A stretch of DNA of 64,000 nucleotides from an uncultured Nocardiaceae bacterium (GCA_936936565.1 CAKZIX010000031.1:1-64000), one strand, 5' to 3'. Shown: positions 8,190 to 19,295, counted from the first letter of the stretch. Made by a program: numbers and translations. Notes: a model not told the origin generated them from the letters alone.

Positions 8190-8606
8190 TCAGCAGATGG
8201 CGCCCGGGATCATGGTGCCCTTCGGCGTTCCCGGCGGGCACGCCGGCGGCTGCCCCTGCTCGATGCGTTCGCGCTCCTGCTTCTGCCACTCGGCGGTGCC
8301 GACGGCGTTCGATGCGATCGGGAACGCACCCTCACCGCAGTCGTCGGAGAAGCGCTGCGTCGAGTTGGCTGCCACGCCGAACACCGGCCACAGCACCTTG
8401 CCGTTCGAGCACACCGCCTGCAGGTGGCCATAGCCGGCCGCGTCGTCCTCGTTGTGGCAGGTCATGACGACCCGCGAACCCTCGTTGGCGGCAAAGCAGC
8501 TCACCGTGCCGTACGGCTTGGCCGACGCCGCCCCCGGTACGAGTAGCGCGAAGCCCAGCGCACAGGCGCCACCGAGCACCAATCCAGCGAGCGACCGAAC
8601 AGCCAT
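8190..8606 (-). CDS. secreted small cysteine-containing protein
   Basis: A 138-residue protein with a typical signal peptide: MAVRSLAGLVLGGACALGFA, then a segment ending ASA before KPYG. The mature part has five cysteines (VSCFAANE, MTCHNED, AVCSNGK, DDCGEGAF, PACPPG) and ends in IC, which suggests disulphides outside the cell. ATG at 8606 has GGAGG just upstream. The long open frame that continues upstream on this strand is antisense-frame readthrough of the ABC gene and is not used. I do not recognise the family. Confidence 0.8.
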   Translation of the reverse strand: MAVRSLAGLVLGGACALGFALLVPGAASAKPYGTVSCFAANEGSRVVMTCHNEDDAAGYGHLQAVCSNGKVLWPVFGVAANSTQRFSDDCGEGAFPIASNAVGTAEWQKQERERIEQGQPPACPPGTPKGTMIPGAIC

Positions 8607-8644
8607 GACGTGCCTCCAAGAAACGTACGAGCCCCGCCCGCGGG

Positions 8645-10558
8645 CTACGTTACGGCACCGACGAACTGGGCGTTGTAGAGCCGCGCATAGGCCCCGTCGC
8701 GGGCGAGCAACTGCTCGTGGTTGCCCTGCTCGACGAGCTTGCCGTGCTCCATCACAACGATCACGTCGGCATCGCGAATCGTCGAAAGTCGGTGCGCGAT
8801 AACGAAACTCGTCCGATCGGAGCGCAGCGCCGCGGTGGCGTGCTGCACCTGCTGCTCGGTGCGGGTGTCCACCGAGCTGGTGGCCTCGTCGAGAATCAGG
8901 ATCGACGGCTTGGACAGGAACGCCCGCGCGATCGTAATGAGCTGCTTCTCGCCGACGCTCACGCCGCCGCCCTCTTCGTCGATCACCGTGTCGTAGCCGT
9001 TGGGCAGCGAATGCACGAAGCGATCGACGTAGGCGGCGCGCGCCGCCTCCATGATCTCGGCCTCGCTGGCCAGCGGGTTGCCGTAGGCGATGTTCTCCTT
9101 GATGGTGCCGCCGAACAGCCAGGTGTCTTGCAGCACCATGCCGATCCGCGAACGCAGGTGCGCGCGGCTCATGGCGGTGATGTCTTCGCCGTCGATGCTG
9201 ATGGTGCCGCTGTTCACCTCGTAGAACCGCATGATCAGGTTCACCAGCGTGGTCTTGCCGGCGCCGGTGGGACCGACGATGGCCACCACCGAGCCGGGTT
9301 CGGCCACGAGATTCAGGTCTTCGATCAGCGGCACGTCGTCGGAATAGCGGAACGAGACGTGCTCGAACTCCACGCGGCCGCGTTCCACCGGCAGCGCGGG
9401 CTCGCCGACCGGATCGGGCAGTTGCTCGTCGGCGTCGAGAATCTCGAAGATGCGCTCGGCCGACGCGACACCCGACTGCAGCAGGTTCACCATCGAACCG
9501 ATCTGCGTCAGCGGCTGGGTGAACTGACGCGAGTACTGAATGAACGCCTGCACCTCGCCCAGCGACAACGAGCCCGATGCGACCCGCAAGCCGCCCACCA
9601 CCGCGATGACCACGTAGTTGACGTTCCCGAGGAACATCATCGCCGGCATGATCAGGCCGGAAATGAACTGTGCCCGGAAGCTGGACTCGAACAGATCCTG
9701 GTTGCGCTTGTCGAACTCCTGCTCCACCTCGCGGTTGCGGCCGAACGCGGTGACCAGCTCGTGGCCGGTGTAGGCCTCTTCCACCTGTGCGTTCAGCGAG
9801 CCGGTGTGCTTCCACTGATTGACGAAGTGCGGCTTGGAGCGCTTGGCAATCTGCGTGGTGACATACACCGCCGCCGGGACGGTGAGTATCGCGATGAGCG
9901 ACAGCAGCGGCGAGATCCAGATCATCATGATCAAGATGCCGATCACCGACAGCACCGACAGCAGCAACTGGTTGATCGACTGCGACATGGACTGCGAGAC
10001 GTTGTCCACGTCGTTGGTGACGCGGCTGAGCACGTCGCCACGCGGCGCGCCGTCGAAGTAGCTCAGCGGCAGCCGGTGCAGCTTCTCCTCGACCTCCGCG
10101 CGCAACCGCTTGATGGTGCGCTGAATGACGATGTTGAGCAGGTAGCCCTGGATCCAGGAGAACAGCGACGAGCCGACGTAGAGCGCCAGCACGATCAACA
10201 GCGTCGTGCCGACGGCGCCGAAATCGACGCCCACGCCGGGCACCACGTTCATGCTCGACACCATGTCGGCGACGGTGTCTTGACCGTTGGCCCGCAGGTC
10301 GGCGACGGCCTGCTCCTTGCTGAGGCCGGGCTCGAGCGTCTTGCCGACGACGCCGTCGAAAATCTGGTTGGTGGCGTGGCCGAGCACGTTCGGCGCCAAT
10401 GTCATCAGCACGACGCTGGCCACGGCCAGCGTGCCGATGATGATCAGCGGCAGCCGCTCGTTGGACAGCCGCGCGACGAGCCGCTTGAGCGAAGGCTTGA
10501 ACGACTTCGCCTTGGTGCCGGGAGCCTGCGGGTTCGCACCCAGTCCTGGTCTGGTCAT
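8645..10558 (-). CDS. ABC exporter half, TMD-NBD (second subunit)
   Basis: A 637-residue fused transporter. There is a long cytoplasmic lead, about six membrane helices (residues 35-330) and a nucleotide-binding domain with Walker A VGPTGAGKTTL, signature VSVGEKQL, Walker B SILILDEATSS and the H-loop AHRLST. The signature VSVGE departs from the usual LSGGQ, as often seen in one half of heterodimeric exporters. It follows its partner (10593-12323) after 34 bp, with GGGAG before the ATG. The pair probably forms a drug or lipid exporter of the LmrCD/Rv1272c-Rv1273c type. The substrate is unknown. Confidence 0.92.
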   Translation of the reverse strand: MTRPGLGANPQAPGTKAKSFKPSLKRLVARLSNERLPLIIIGTLAVASVVLMTLAPNVLGHATNQIFDGVVGKTLEPGLSKEQAVADLRANGQDTVADMVSSMNVVPGVGVDFGAVGTTLLIVLALYVGSSLFSWIQGYLLNIVIQRTIKRLRAEVEEKLHRLPLSYFDGAPRGDVLSRVTNDVDNVSQSMSQSINQLLLSVLSVIGILIMMIWISPLLSLIAILTVPAAVYVTTQIAKRSKPHFVNQWKHTGSLNAQVEEAYTGHELVTAFGRNREVEQEFDKRNQDLFESSFRAQFISGLIMPAMMFLGNVNYVVIAVVGGLRVASGSLSLGEVQAFIQYSRQFTQPLTQIGSMVNLLQSGVASAERIFEILDADEQLPDPVGEPALPVERGRVEFEHVSFRYSDDVPLIEDLNLVAEPGSVVAIVGPTGAGKTTLVNLIMRFYEVNSGTISIDGEDITAMSRAHLRSRIGMVLQDTWLFGGTIKENIAYGNPLASEAEIMEAARAAYVDRFVHSLPNGYDTVIDEEGGGVSVGEKQLITIARAFLSKPSILILDEATSSVDTRTEQQVQHATAALRSDRTSFVIAHRLSTIRDADVIVVMEHGKLVEQGNHEQLLARDGAYARLYNAQFVGAVT

Positions 10559-10592
10559 CTGGGCGCTCCCACCGAGCGGAGCGAGGCCAATA

Positions 10593-12323
<1,731 letters not shown>

Positions 12324-12615
12324 CTTGATCGCAGGCTACCGTCTGAAACACGTGCCTGTCGCCGCGATATGGGCGTGCACACACTGCGCGGTCTGAAGTT
12401 GCGAAGTCTGCCCGATTCGTGGTGGTGTCACGGCTGTCTCGGCGTGCCGCCGGCGGTCCCTATTTACTTGTGCAACCACACTTTTCGGGCATTTCACCGC
12501 AACCGAATGCGGCAAGTCCGGGTGGGACACCGGCTGGTGACTGCGCCGAGCGCGTGGTTGTTCATGCACTTTCGAACTGAAATGCGTGCACAACTGCGCG
12601 CTCGACGCAGCGGGT

Positions 12616-14838
12616 TCAAGCGGCCGAGGCCAGCTCCCGGCGTTGCTCGACGAACTCGCACTCGAGCTTGCGGCCCTCGATGTCCACGTCCGGCAGCACT
12701 CGGTCCAGCCAGCGCGGCAGCCACCAGACGCGGTCGCCGAGCACGGCGAGCACCGACGGGATGATCACCATGCGGACGATGAAGGCGTCGAAGAAGACGG
12801 CGGCAGCGAGCGCGAAGCCCATGGCCTTGATGAAAGTATCGGGCTCGGCGATGAAGGCCGCGAACACCGACATCATGATGAGCGCGGCGGCGGTGACCAC
12901 CCGGGCACCATGGCTGCAGCCGGCGACGATCGCCTGCCGCGCGGACGCACCCCGGATGTATTCCTCCCGGATCCGGCTCACCAGGAACACCTGGTAGTCC
13001 ATCGCCAGGCCGAACACCACACCGATCAGGAAGATCGGCATGAAGCTGACGATCGGCTGCGGATTGGACACGAGCCCGAGCCAACCCTCCTGGAAGATCG
13101 CGACGATCGCGCCGAAAGTCGCGGCCATGCTCAGCAAGAAGCCGAGCGTCGCGGTCAGCGGCACCAGCACGCTGCGAAACACCAGCATGAGCAGCACGAA
13201 CGCCAGCCCTACGACGACCGCGAGGTACGGGACCAGGGCGTCGGCCAGCGTGTTGGAGATATCGATCTCCATCGCCGCCTGGCCGGTGACGCCGTAGGTG
13301 ACGCCCGTGGTGCGGCGCAACTCCGATTCGGCGTCGCGAATGCGCTCGACGAGGGCCTTGGTTTCGGCGCTGCGCGGACCGAACTTCGGGGTGATCACCA
13401 CCTGCGCCGCGTCGCCCTCGCCGTTCACGGCGATGACCTGGGCATGCTCGACATCGCCCTCGTCCTTGATGGTCGACACGACGGCGCCCAGCAGCTGTTC
13501 GCGCGGCACCGTGGCGTGCCGCGCATCGACGACCACGAGCAGCGGACCGTTGCGGCCGGGGCCGAATTCGGCATCGATGAGGTCGTAGGCCTTGCGCGGG
13601 CTGCTCGACGGGTCCGACGTCGCCTGACCGGGAACGGCGAGGGTGAGGCCCAGCGCCGGAACCGCGACCGCGGCGAGCAGCGCCACCCCGGCCGCCAGGG
13701 TGAGCAGCGGGCGCCGGGTGAGGAAACGGGCGTAGCGCTCGGCCCGCGGCGCCACCTCGGGATCGCGCTGATGCAGCATCGGCACCCGGCCGGCAAACGC
13801 GGCGGCACCGAACACGCCCAGCACCGCGGGCAGCAGAGTGATCGCGATGAGCACGGCAACCGCGACGGTGAACCCGGCAGCCGCGCCCATGTCGGACAGG
13901 AACGGGATGCCCGCCACGCGCAGCGCGACGAGCGCGATGATCACCGTCAGTCCGGCGAATACGACCGCCGACCCCGCGGTTGCGACCGCCCGCCCGGCCG
14001 CTTCGGCCCGGTCGGCATGGACAACCACCTCGTGCCGATACCGCGAGACGATGAACAGCGAGTAGTCGATGGCGACCGCGAGACCGATCATCACGGCGAG
14101 TGTGTACGTCATCGCGGACAGTTCCATGAACCCGGTGGCGATGGCGATGCCCAGCGCGCCGATCGCGATTCCGACGACGGCGGTGATCAACGGCAGACCA
14201 GCCGCGACCAGCGACCCGAACGTGAGAATCAGCACGACCGCCGCCACCGCCAGGCCGATGGCTTCGGCGGTGCCGCCCGGTGGCGCGGATTGCTGCGCCG
14301 CGGTGCCGCTGACCTCGACGGTGAGCCCGGCGGCGCGGCCCACCTGCTTGGCGGCCTCGATGCTGTCGAGCCGGTCGCCGCTGCTCGTGGCGCCGTCGAA
14401 CAGCACGTCGACATAGCCGACGGTCTTGTCCGGGCTCAACGGCGTGAACGCCCGATCGGGAATCTTCTGATCACCCACGACAGGATTGGTCAGCGACTGC
14501 GACGGCTTGAGGTTGGGGTCGGCGGTCAGCGTCGCCAGTACCGCGTCCATGGCCGCCCGATTCGGCGCGGTGTCCAGAGTTTGCCCGGGTGCGGACGCGA
14601 AGACGAAGCGGGCCGACGTCGACGCCGTTGGATCGGCATGTTTGGCCGGGAAGCGCTCGGCCAGCAGGTCCTGGGCGCGCTGCGCGGGCGTGCCAGGAAT
14701 GGAGTAGTTGTCGCTGGTAGGCCCGGCGAGCAGGCTCGCGCCGAGCCCGAACAGCACCGCGAGCACCAGCCAAGCAGCCAGCACGACGCCCTTGCGGCGG
14801 TAGGCGAATTTCCCTATCCGATACAAGTACAGGGCCAC
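12616..14838 (-). CDS. MMPL family RND-type transporter (copy 1 of a duplication)
   Basis: A 740-residue membrane transporter of the MMPL/RND superfamily, whose members use the proton gradient to move lipids or drugs outward. It opens MALYLYRIGKFAYRRKGVVL and has two halves, each with a periplasmic loop and a helix bundle. Asp-Tyr pairs typical of proton relay occur in GLAVAIDYSLFIVSRYRHE and GLAMDYQVFLVSRIREEY. It is closely similar along its length to the next gene upstream (15140-17365). The GTG start lies 3 bp after the stop of a decayed TetR, copying the tetR-mmpL spacing of the other copy. Confidence 0.9.
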   Translation of the reverse strand: MALYLYRIGKFAYRRKGVVLAAWLVLAVLFGLGASLLAGPTSDNYSIPGTPAQRAQDLLAERFPAKHADPTASTSARFVFASAPGQTLDTAPNRAAMDAVLATLTADPNLKPSQSLTNPVVGDQKIPDRAFTPLSPDKTVGYVDVLFDGATSSGDRLDSIEAAKQVGRAAGLTVEVSGTAAQQSAPPGGTAEAIGLAVAAVVLILTFGSLVAAGLPLITAVVGIAIGALGIAIATGFMELSAMTYTLAVMIGLAVAIDYSLFIVSRYRHEVVVHADRAEAAGRAVATAGSAVVFAGLTVIIALVALRVAGIPFLSDMGAAAGFTVAVAVLIAITLLPAVLGVFGAAAFAGRVPMLHQRDPEVAPRAERYARFLTRRPLLTLAAGVALLAAVAVPALGLTLAVPGQATSDPSSSPRKAYDLIDAEFGPGRNGPLLVVVDARHATVPREQLLGAVVSTIKDEGDVEHAQVIAVNGEGDAAQVVITPKFGPRSAETKALVERIRDAESELRRTTGVTYGVTGQAAMEIDISNTLADALVPYLAVVVGLAFVLLMLVFRSVLVPLTATLGFLLSMAATFGAIVAIFQEGWLGLVSNPQPIVSFMPIFLIGVVFGLAMDYQVFLVSRIREEYIRGASARQAIVAGCSHGARVVTAAALIMMSVFAAFIAEPDTFIKAMGFALAAAVFFDAFIVRMVIIPSVLAVLGDRVWWLPRWLDRVLPDVDIEGRKLECEFVEQRRELASAA

Positions 14839-14841
14839 GAA

Positions 14842-15030
14842 CTATCTATTCCCCCTGCCGTTGCGAATGAACGCAACGGCGTCGCGTACGTGTTCGTCGG
14901 CCGCGGCCTCGCCTGTAGTTCCGATGACGATCAACCGCGCGACGATGTCGATCTCAACACCGATCAGGCCCGCTGGCAACATTGGGTAGCAGGTCGTGTC
15001 CGGGATCGGCGGCAGCGCATTCGGAGCGCC
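14842..15030 (-). pseudogene. C-terminal remnant of a TetR regulator
   Basis: The segment before mmpL copy 1 encodes CYPMLPAGLIGVEIDIVARL followed by IVIGTTGE and VRDAVAFIRNG. It aligns with the last 50 residues of the intact TetR at 17370-17975, which read LYPVLLESVIGAVVKNVMRL, VVTGNNGD and VREAIALIRNG. No DNA-binding domain is present upstream; the sequence runs into unrelated residues and then the end of mmpL copy 2. Stop-to-start spacing to the mmpL gene is 3 bp here and 4 bp in the intact copy. This supports a tandem tetR-mmpL duplication with loss of one regulator. The left boundary is approximate. Confidence 0.75.
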
Positions 15031-15139
15031 GGTAACACGACAATTTTTGCAGAAAGTTCGCCAGCGCGCCCACTCGGGCCCATCCGCAGCGGCCCACGCG
15101 CGAGCTTGCGCGCGGGCCGCTTCGGGTTCTTCGACGGCG

Positions 15140-17365
15140 TCAGCCGACCGGAACGAGTTCCTTGGGCCGGGCCAACTCACGCTCGAGTTTGCTGCCCTCG
15201 ATATCCACGTTGGGCAGGATCTTGTCCAGCCACGCCGGCAGCCACCAGGCCCGATCGCCCAGCACGGCCATCACCGACGGGATGATCACCATGCGCACGA
15301 TGAACGCGTCGAAGAACACCGCCGCCGCGAGCGCGAAGCCCATCGCCTTGATGAACGTGTCGGGCTCTGCCATGAAGGCGCCGAACACCGCCATCATGAT
15401 GATCGCCGCCGCGGTGACGACGCGGGCGCCGTGTCCGAAGCCGGCGACGATCGCCGCACGTGCGGATGCGCCATGTATGTACTCCTCGCGCATCCGGCTG
15501 ACCAGAAACACCTGATAGTCCATCGCCAGCCCGAACACCACGCCGATCAGGAAGATCGGCATGAAGCTGACGATGGGCTGCGGGTTCGAGATCAGGCCGA
15601 ACCAGCCTTCCTGGAAGATCGCGACGGTCACGCCGAAGGTGGCGACCACGCTGAGCAGGAAGCCGAGCGTCGCGGTCAGCGGCACCAGGATGCTGCGGAA
15701 CACCAGCATGAGCAGGATGAACGCCAGCCCGACCACCACGGCGAGGTACGGCAGCAGGGCACTGGCCAGGGTGTCGGAGATGTCGATCTCCATCGCCGTC
15801 TGGCCGGTGACGCCGTAGGTCACGCCGGTCGTGTCGTGCAGGCCGGCCTCGGCGTCGCGGATGTGCTCGACGAGCGCCTTGGTTGCGTCGCTGCTCGGGC
15901 CGGACTGCGGGGTCACCAGGATCTGCGCCGTGTCGCCGACCTGGTTGACGCCGACGATCTGCGCGTTGGCGACGTCGGGCTGGCCCTTGATCATCGCGAG
16001 CACGTCGCCGAAAGCCTGCTGCTGCGGCGCCAAGCTGTGGCGGGCGTCGACGACGACCAGCAGCGGGCCGTTGCGGCCGGGACCGAAGGACTCGTCGATC
16101 AGGTCGTAGGCCTGGCGGGCGCTCGTCGCCGGATCCGCCGAGCTCTGGCCGGGCAACGCCAGCGCCAGCCCGGCTGCCGGGATCGCGAGGGCGGCGAGCA
16201 GCGCCACACCGGCGGCGAGCATGGTGCCCGGACGCTGGGTGACGAGCTGCGCGAACCGGGTTGCGAGCTGCGCCTTTTCGGGGTCGCGCGGCTTCAAGAA
16301 CGGCACCTTGCCCGCGAAAGCCTTGCGGCCGAACAGGCCGAGCAGCGCCGGCAGCAGGGTGAGCGCGATCAGCACGGCGATTCCGACGGTGAAGGCGGCG
16401 GCCGCGCCCATGTCGGACAGGAACGGGATGCCGACGACGCGCAGCGCGACCAGCGCGATGATCACCGTCAGCCCCGCGAACACCACGGCAGAGCCGGCGG
16501 TGCCGACGGCCCGGCCCGCGGCCTCTTCACGATTGCCGTGCACATCGACCTCGTGGCGGTAGCGCGAGACGATGAACAGCGAGTAGTCGATGGCCACCGC
16601 CAGACCGATCATGATGGCCAGCGTCGGTGTCATCGACGACAGGTCCATGAAGCCGGTGGCGATGGTGATGCCCAGCGACCCGATCATGATGCCGATGATC
16701 GCGGTGAGCAACGGCAGACCCGCGGCGACGAGCGAACCGAAGGTGATCATCAGGACGACGGCGGCGACGGCGATGCCGACCAGTTCGGCGGTGCCGCCCG
16801 GCGGTGCCTGCTCCTGCGCAGCGCTACCGCTGACCTCGACCCGCAGGCCCGCCTGCTCGCCGGCGTGCTGGGCGGCCGCGATGCCGTCGAGCATCTGCTG
16901 GTCGACGTCACCCATCGCGCCGTTGAACGGCACGTCGAGGTAGCCGACGGTCCGGTCCGGGCTCAGCGGCGAGAGCGCCTTGTCGGGCATGTTCTGATCC
17001 GCGACCACCGGGTTCACCAGCGGCTGTGGCGTCCGCTCGACGTCCGGGTTACCGGCCAGCGCACCGAGGACGGCGTCCATGGCCGCCTGATTGGCGGGCG
17101 TGTCGAGGGTCTGCCCGTCTGGGGCAGCGAAGACGAATCGCGCCGACAGCGACTGCATCGGGTCGGGTGCGCCCGGGAACCGTTCGGCCATGAGGTCTTG
17201 CGCCTCTTGGGCGGGGGTGCCGGGGATCGAGAACGAATCGCTGGTCGGGCCCGACAACGTGGCGGCGCCGATCCCGACGAGGACGACGAGGGCGAGCCAG
17301 ACGCCGAGCACGACGCCTTTTCGCCGGTAGGCGAACTTGCCTATCCGATAGAGGTAGGTGGCCAT
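15140..17365 (-). CDS. MMPL family RND-type transporter (copy 2)
   Basis: A 741-residue paralogue of the 12616-14838 protein, opening MATYLYRIGKFAYRRKGVVL. Its proton-relay motifs GLAVAIDYSLFIVSRYRHE and GLAMDYQVFLVSRMREEY and its C-terminus DKILPNVDIEGSKLE match the paralogue. The ATG follows the TetR stop by 4 bp, and AGGAGAA inside the last TetR codons serves as the ribosome site, so the two are translationally coupled. The adjacent TetR probably represses this operon. The cargo is unknown; the family exports drugs, siderophores or cell-wall lipids. Confidence 0.92.
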   Translation of the reverse strand: MATYLYRIGKFAYRRKGVVLGVWLALVVLVGIGAATLSGPTSDSFSIPGTPAQEAQDLMAERFPGAPDPMQSLSARFVFAAPDGQTLDTPANQAAMDAVLGALAGNPDVERTPQPLVNPVVADQNMPDKALSPLSPDRTVGYLDVPFNGAMGDVDQQMLDGIAAAQHAGEQAGLRVEVSGSAAQEQAPPGGTAELVGIAVAAVVLMITFGSLVAAGLPLLTAIIGIMIGSLGITIATGFMDLSSMTPTLAIMIGLAVAIDYSLFIVSRYRHEVDVHGNREEAAGRAVGTAGSAVVFAGLTVIIALVALRVVGIPFLSDMGAAAAFTVGIAVLIALTLLPALLGLFGRKAFAGKVPFLKPRDPEKAQLATRFAQLVTQRPGTMLAAGVALLAALAIPAAGLALALPGQSSADPATSARQAYDLIDESFGPGRNGPLLVVVDARHSLAPQQQAFGDVLAMIKGQPDVANAQIVGVNQVGDTAQILVTPQSGPSSDATKALVEHIRDAEAGLHDTTGVTYGVTGQTAMEIDISDTLASALLPYLAVVVGLAFILLMLVFRSILVPLTATLGFLLSVVATFGVTVAIFQEGWFGLISNPQPIVSFMPIFLIGVVFGLAMDYQVFLVSRMREEYIHGASARAAIVAGFGHGARVVTAAAIIMMAVFGAFMAEPDTFIKAMGFALAAAVFFDAFIVRMVIIPSVMAVLGDRAWWLPAWLDKILPNVDIEGSKLERELARPKELVPVG

Positions 17366-17369
17366 GGGT

Positions 17370-17975
17370 TCATTTCTCCTGGGTCAGGCCGTTGCGGATC
17401 AGCGCAATGGCTTCGCGGACGAGCTCGGGTGCGGTCCGGTCACCGTTGTTTCCGGTGACGACGAGCCGCATCACGTTCTTGACGACGGCACCGATCACGC
17501 TCTCCAGCAGCACTGGGTAGAGGTCGCGGTCGGCATCGGTGCCGGTGCGTTCGGCGATGACGGCGGCCAGCGCCGTCGTGACGTTGTTTGCCATCGTCAG
17601 CTGTTGCGCGAGCAGCGCGGGCGACTCTTCGAAAAGCTTTGCGACCGCGCACATTTCGGTGAAACTGCGATCGCCGTCGGAAACGAATGCGACGGCCAGG
17701 TGCTCGAGCGAGGCCCAGATGGGCTCGTCGGCGGGCCGCTCGCGCAGCGCCTGCACCCAGGCGTGCGCGGCCCGCTCGAACTCGTAGACCACCGCTTCTT
17801 CCTTGGACCCGAAGTAGTTGTGGAAGGTGCGGGTGGACACCCCGGCTTCCGAGGCGATCATCTCGGCGGTGACCGCATCGAGTCCGCGGTCGGCGGCGAT
17901 GCGGATCGCTGCAGAGCTCAGCGCCGCGCGAGTGGCGGCCTTCTTGCGCTCCCGGAGGCCAGATTCGGAGGACAT
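17370..17975 (-). CDS. TetR family regulator of the MMPL operon
   Basis: A 201-residue repressor. The helix-turn-helix is VTAEMIASEAGVSTRTFHNYF followed by GSKEEAVV, with a C-terminal effector domain similar to MftR/TetR_17 proteins. ATG at 17975 gives MSSESGLRERKKAATRAAL, a normal N-terminus. GGAGG lies unusually close (one base) to it, so a nearby alternative start is possible. It is the first gene of a coupled tetR-mmpL operon. A perfect 12-bp palindrome 31 bp upstream is the best candidate operator. Confidence 0.87.
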   Translation of the reverse strand: MSSESGLRERKKAATRAALSSAAIRIAADRGLDAVTAEMIASEAGVSTRTFHNYFGSKEEAVVYEFERAAHAWVQALRERPADEPIWASLEHLAVAFVSDGDRSFTEMCAVAKLFEESPALLAQQLTMANNVTTALAAVIAERTGTDADRDLYPVLLESVIGAVVKNVMRLVVTGNNGDRTAPELVREAIALIRNGLTQEK

Positions 17976-18005
17976 GCCTCCACTTTGGAGAAAGTTGCGT
18001 GCTAT

Positions 18006-18017
18006 TGCAATATTGCA
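18006..18017. promoter_or_regulatory. candidate TetR operator TGCAATATTGCA
   Basis: A perfect 12-bp palindrome in an AT-richer stretch, 31 bp upstream of the tetR-mmpL start. Position and symmetry suit autoregulation by the adjacent TetR. This is inferred from sequence only. Confidence 0.5.
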
Positions 18018-18144
18018 GAGAAATGCAGGTTGGTGTTCTCGAGCACAGTCGCCGCGCGGATGTGACGCAGGCACCCCCCGGTGACGCGCCGCGGCAGCGG
18101 CCGTACCGCACGACGTCCGCGGAGGCCCGCACCCCGATTACGCA

Positions 18145-18180
18145 GCCGCACCCCGAATCTGCGCCGAATTGGGGTGCGGC
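18145..18180 (-). terminator. hairpin after the TetR-Rrf2 operon
   Basis: The perfect arms GCCGCACCCC (18145-18154) and GGGGTGCGGC (18171-18180), with a partly pairing AT-rich inside, lie 25 bp past the Rrf2 stop. There is no T tract. A terminator separating the two leftward regulator operons is likely. Confidence 0.55.
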
Positions 18181-18204
18181 ACAACAATGTTTACCCCGGC
18201 GAAG

Positions 18205-18654
18205 CTACTCGCGGCGCTGCCAGGCCGCGGGTTCGGCGATCAACTCGGCGACGAAGTCGGGCAGGGCGCCGGCGGCGATGTCGGCGATGCTCACGCGCTC
18301 CAGCACCGCACGCAGGTTCACTCGCATGGCCAGCCACACCTGCTGAAGTGGTTGCGCCGCACCGGGATAGGTGACGTCTTCCGGACGTTCCCCGCGCACC
18401 GACGCCAGCGGACCGTCGATCGCGCGCACGATGTCGGCGACGCTGATCTGCGCGGGCGGGCGGGTCAGCCAGTAGCCGCCGTCGGGTCCGCGCCGGCTGC
18501 CGACGATGCCGGCGCGGCGCAACTCCCCCAGCACCGGTTCCATCACGCGCAGCGGAATGCCCTGCCGCACCGCGAGTGCGTCGCCCTTCGCCGGCCCACC
18601 GGCCAGCTCGGCCGCGATCCGGATCGCATAGTCGGACTTCGCCGAAACGTGCAC
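18205..18654 (-). CDS. Rrf2 family transcriptional regulator
   Basis: A 149-residue protein with the Rrf2 winged helix: SAKSDYAIRIAAELAGG, the recognition segment IPLRVMEPVLGELRRAGIV and wing GPDGGYWLTRP. The three cysteines that hold an Fe-S cluster in IscR/NsrR are absent, so it is probably a cluster-free member. Its GTG start shares one base with the TAG stop of the upstream TetR (TAGTG), so the two are coupled. The pairing of TetR and Rrf2 next to an MMPL gene is unusual. Its target may be the same divergent promoter. Confidence 0.85.
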   Translation of the reverse strand: MHVSAKSDYAIRIAAELAGGPAKGDALAVRQGIPLRVMEPVLGELRRAGIVGSRRGPDGGYWLTRPPAQISVADIVRAIDGPLASVRGERPEDVTYPGAAQPLQQVWLAMRVNLRAVLERVSIADIAAGALPDFVAELIAEPAAWQRRE

Positions 18655-19208
18655 TAGCTACCGCCCAGCACAGCCATCGCGCACGCGAGCAGCACCCGCG
18701 CGACATCGTCGTCGGTGGCTCCGTGTACCTCGCCCGAATGCAGCGCGACGCCGAGTACCTGCAGTGTCGCCGTCGCCCGCAGTTGCGCTTCCACCGGCGC
18801 GTTCGGTCCGGCCAGCCACTCCTGCAGCCGCTGGTTCAGCTCGATCAACTCCGGGTACTGGTCCTTGATCGCGTTGACGATGGCGACCGTGTCCCGGGTG
18901 AACAGCTCGCCGACCTCGCGATGGCGGATCAGCCCTGCCAGGTAGCGCTGCATCACCCGCCGCACCCCGTCGGGGGTGTGCGGTGTGGCCGATAACTCGT
19001 TGTCCACCGCGCGCATCTCGTCGAAGATTGGCTCGACGATCGCGATCAGCAGATCACGCTTCGAGGCGTAGTGGTAGTACAGCGATGCTTTGGTGATGCC
19101 GACCGCTTCGGCGACTTCGCGCAGGCTGGTCTGCTCGAAGCCTTTTTCCGCGATCAGTCGGATCGCGGTGGCGCGGATGTCGTCTTTGGTGGATGTTCTG
19201 CTTCTCAT
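18654..19208 (-). CDS. TetR family regulator divergent to an MMPL gene
   Basis: A 184-residue TetR protein with helix-turn-helix TSLREVAEAVGITKASLYYHY followed by ASKRDLL. It is divergent from the third MMPL gene, with an 87-bp spacer holding a near-perfect 20-bp palindrome, so it probably controls both directions. It is followed by, and overlaps by one base, the Rrf2 gene. The ligand is unknown but is likely to be cargo of the exporter. Confidence 0.88.
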   Translation of the reverse strand: MRSRTSTKDDIRATAIRLIAEKGFEQTSLREVAEAVGITKASLYYHYASKRDLLIAIVEPIFDEMRAVDNELSATPHTPDGVRRVMQRYLAGLIRHREVGELFTRDTVAIVNAIKDQYPELIELNQRLQEWLAGPNAPVEAQLRATATLQVLGVALHSGEVHGATDDDVARVLLACAMAVLGGS

Positions 19209-19226
19209 AGAAATCTCAGTTGACTT

Positions 19227-19246
19227 TACCTACCGTGCGGTAGGTA
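19227..19246. promoter_or_regulatory. TetR operator palindrome TACCTACCG-TG-CGGTAGGTA
   Basis: Nine-base arms flank a 2-bp centre in the short divergent spacer between tetR (start 19208) and mmpL (start 19296). TTGACT at 19220-19225 lies just before it and could be a -35 element for mmpL, so a repressor bound here would block the promoter. The length and symmetry fit a TetR dimer. Confidence 0.8.
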
Positions 19247-19295
19247 GGCTATCCCAGAAAGTCTAGCCGTGACGGCGTCCGAGGGGAGAAATCCG

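Noticed and set aside
8190..9815. 541-codon open frame on the minus strand
   Set aside because: Most of it runs out of frame through the ABC transporter gene; only the last 138 codons from 8606 form a real secreted-protein gene with its own ribosome site.
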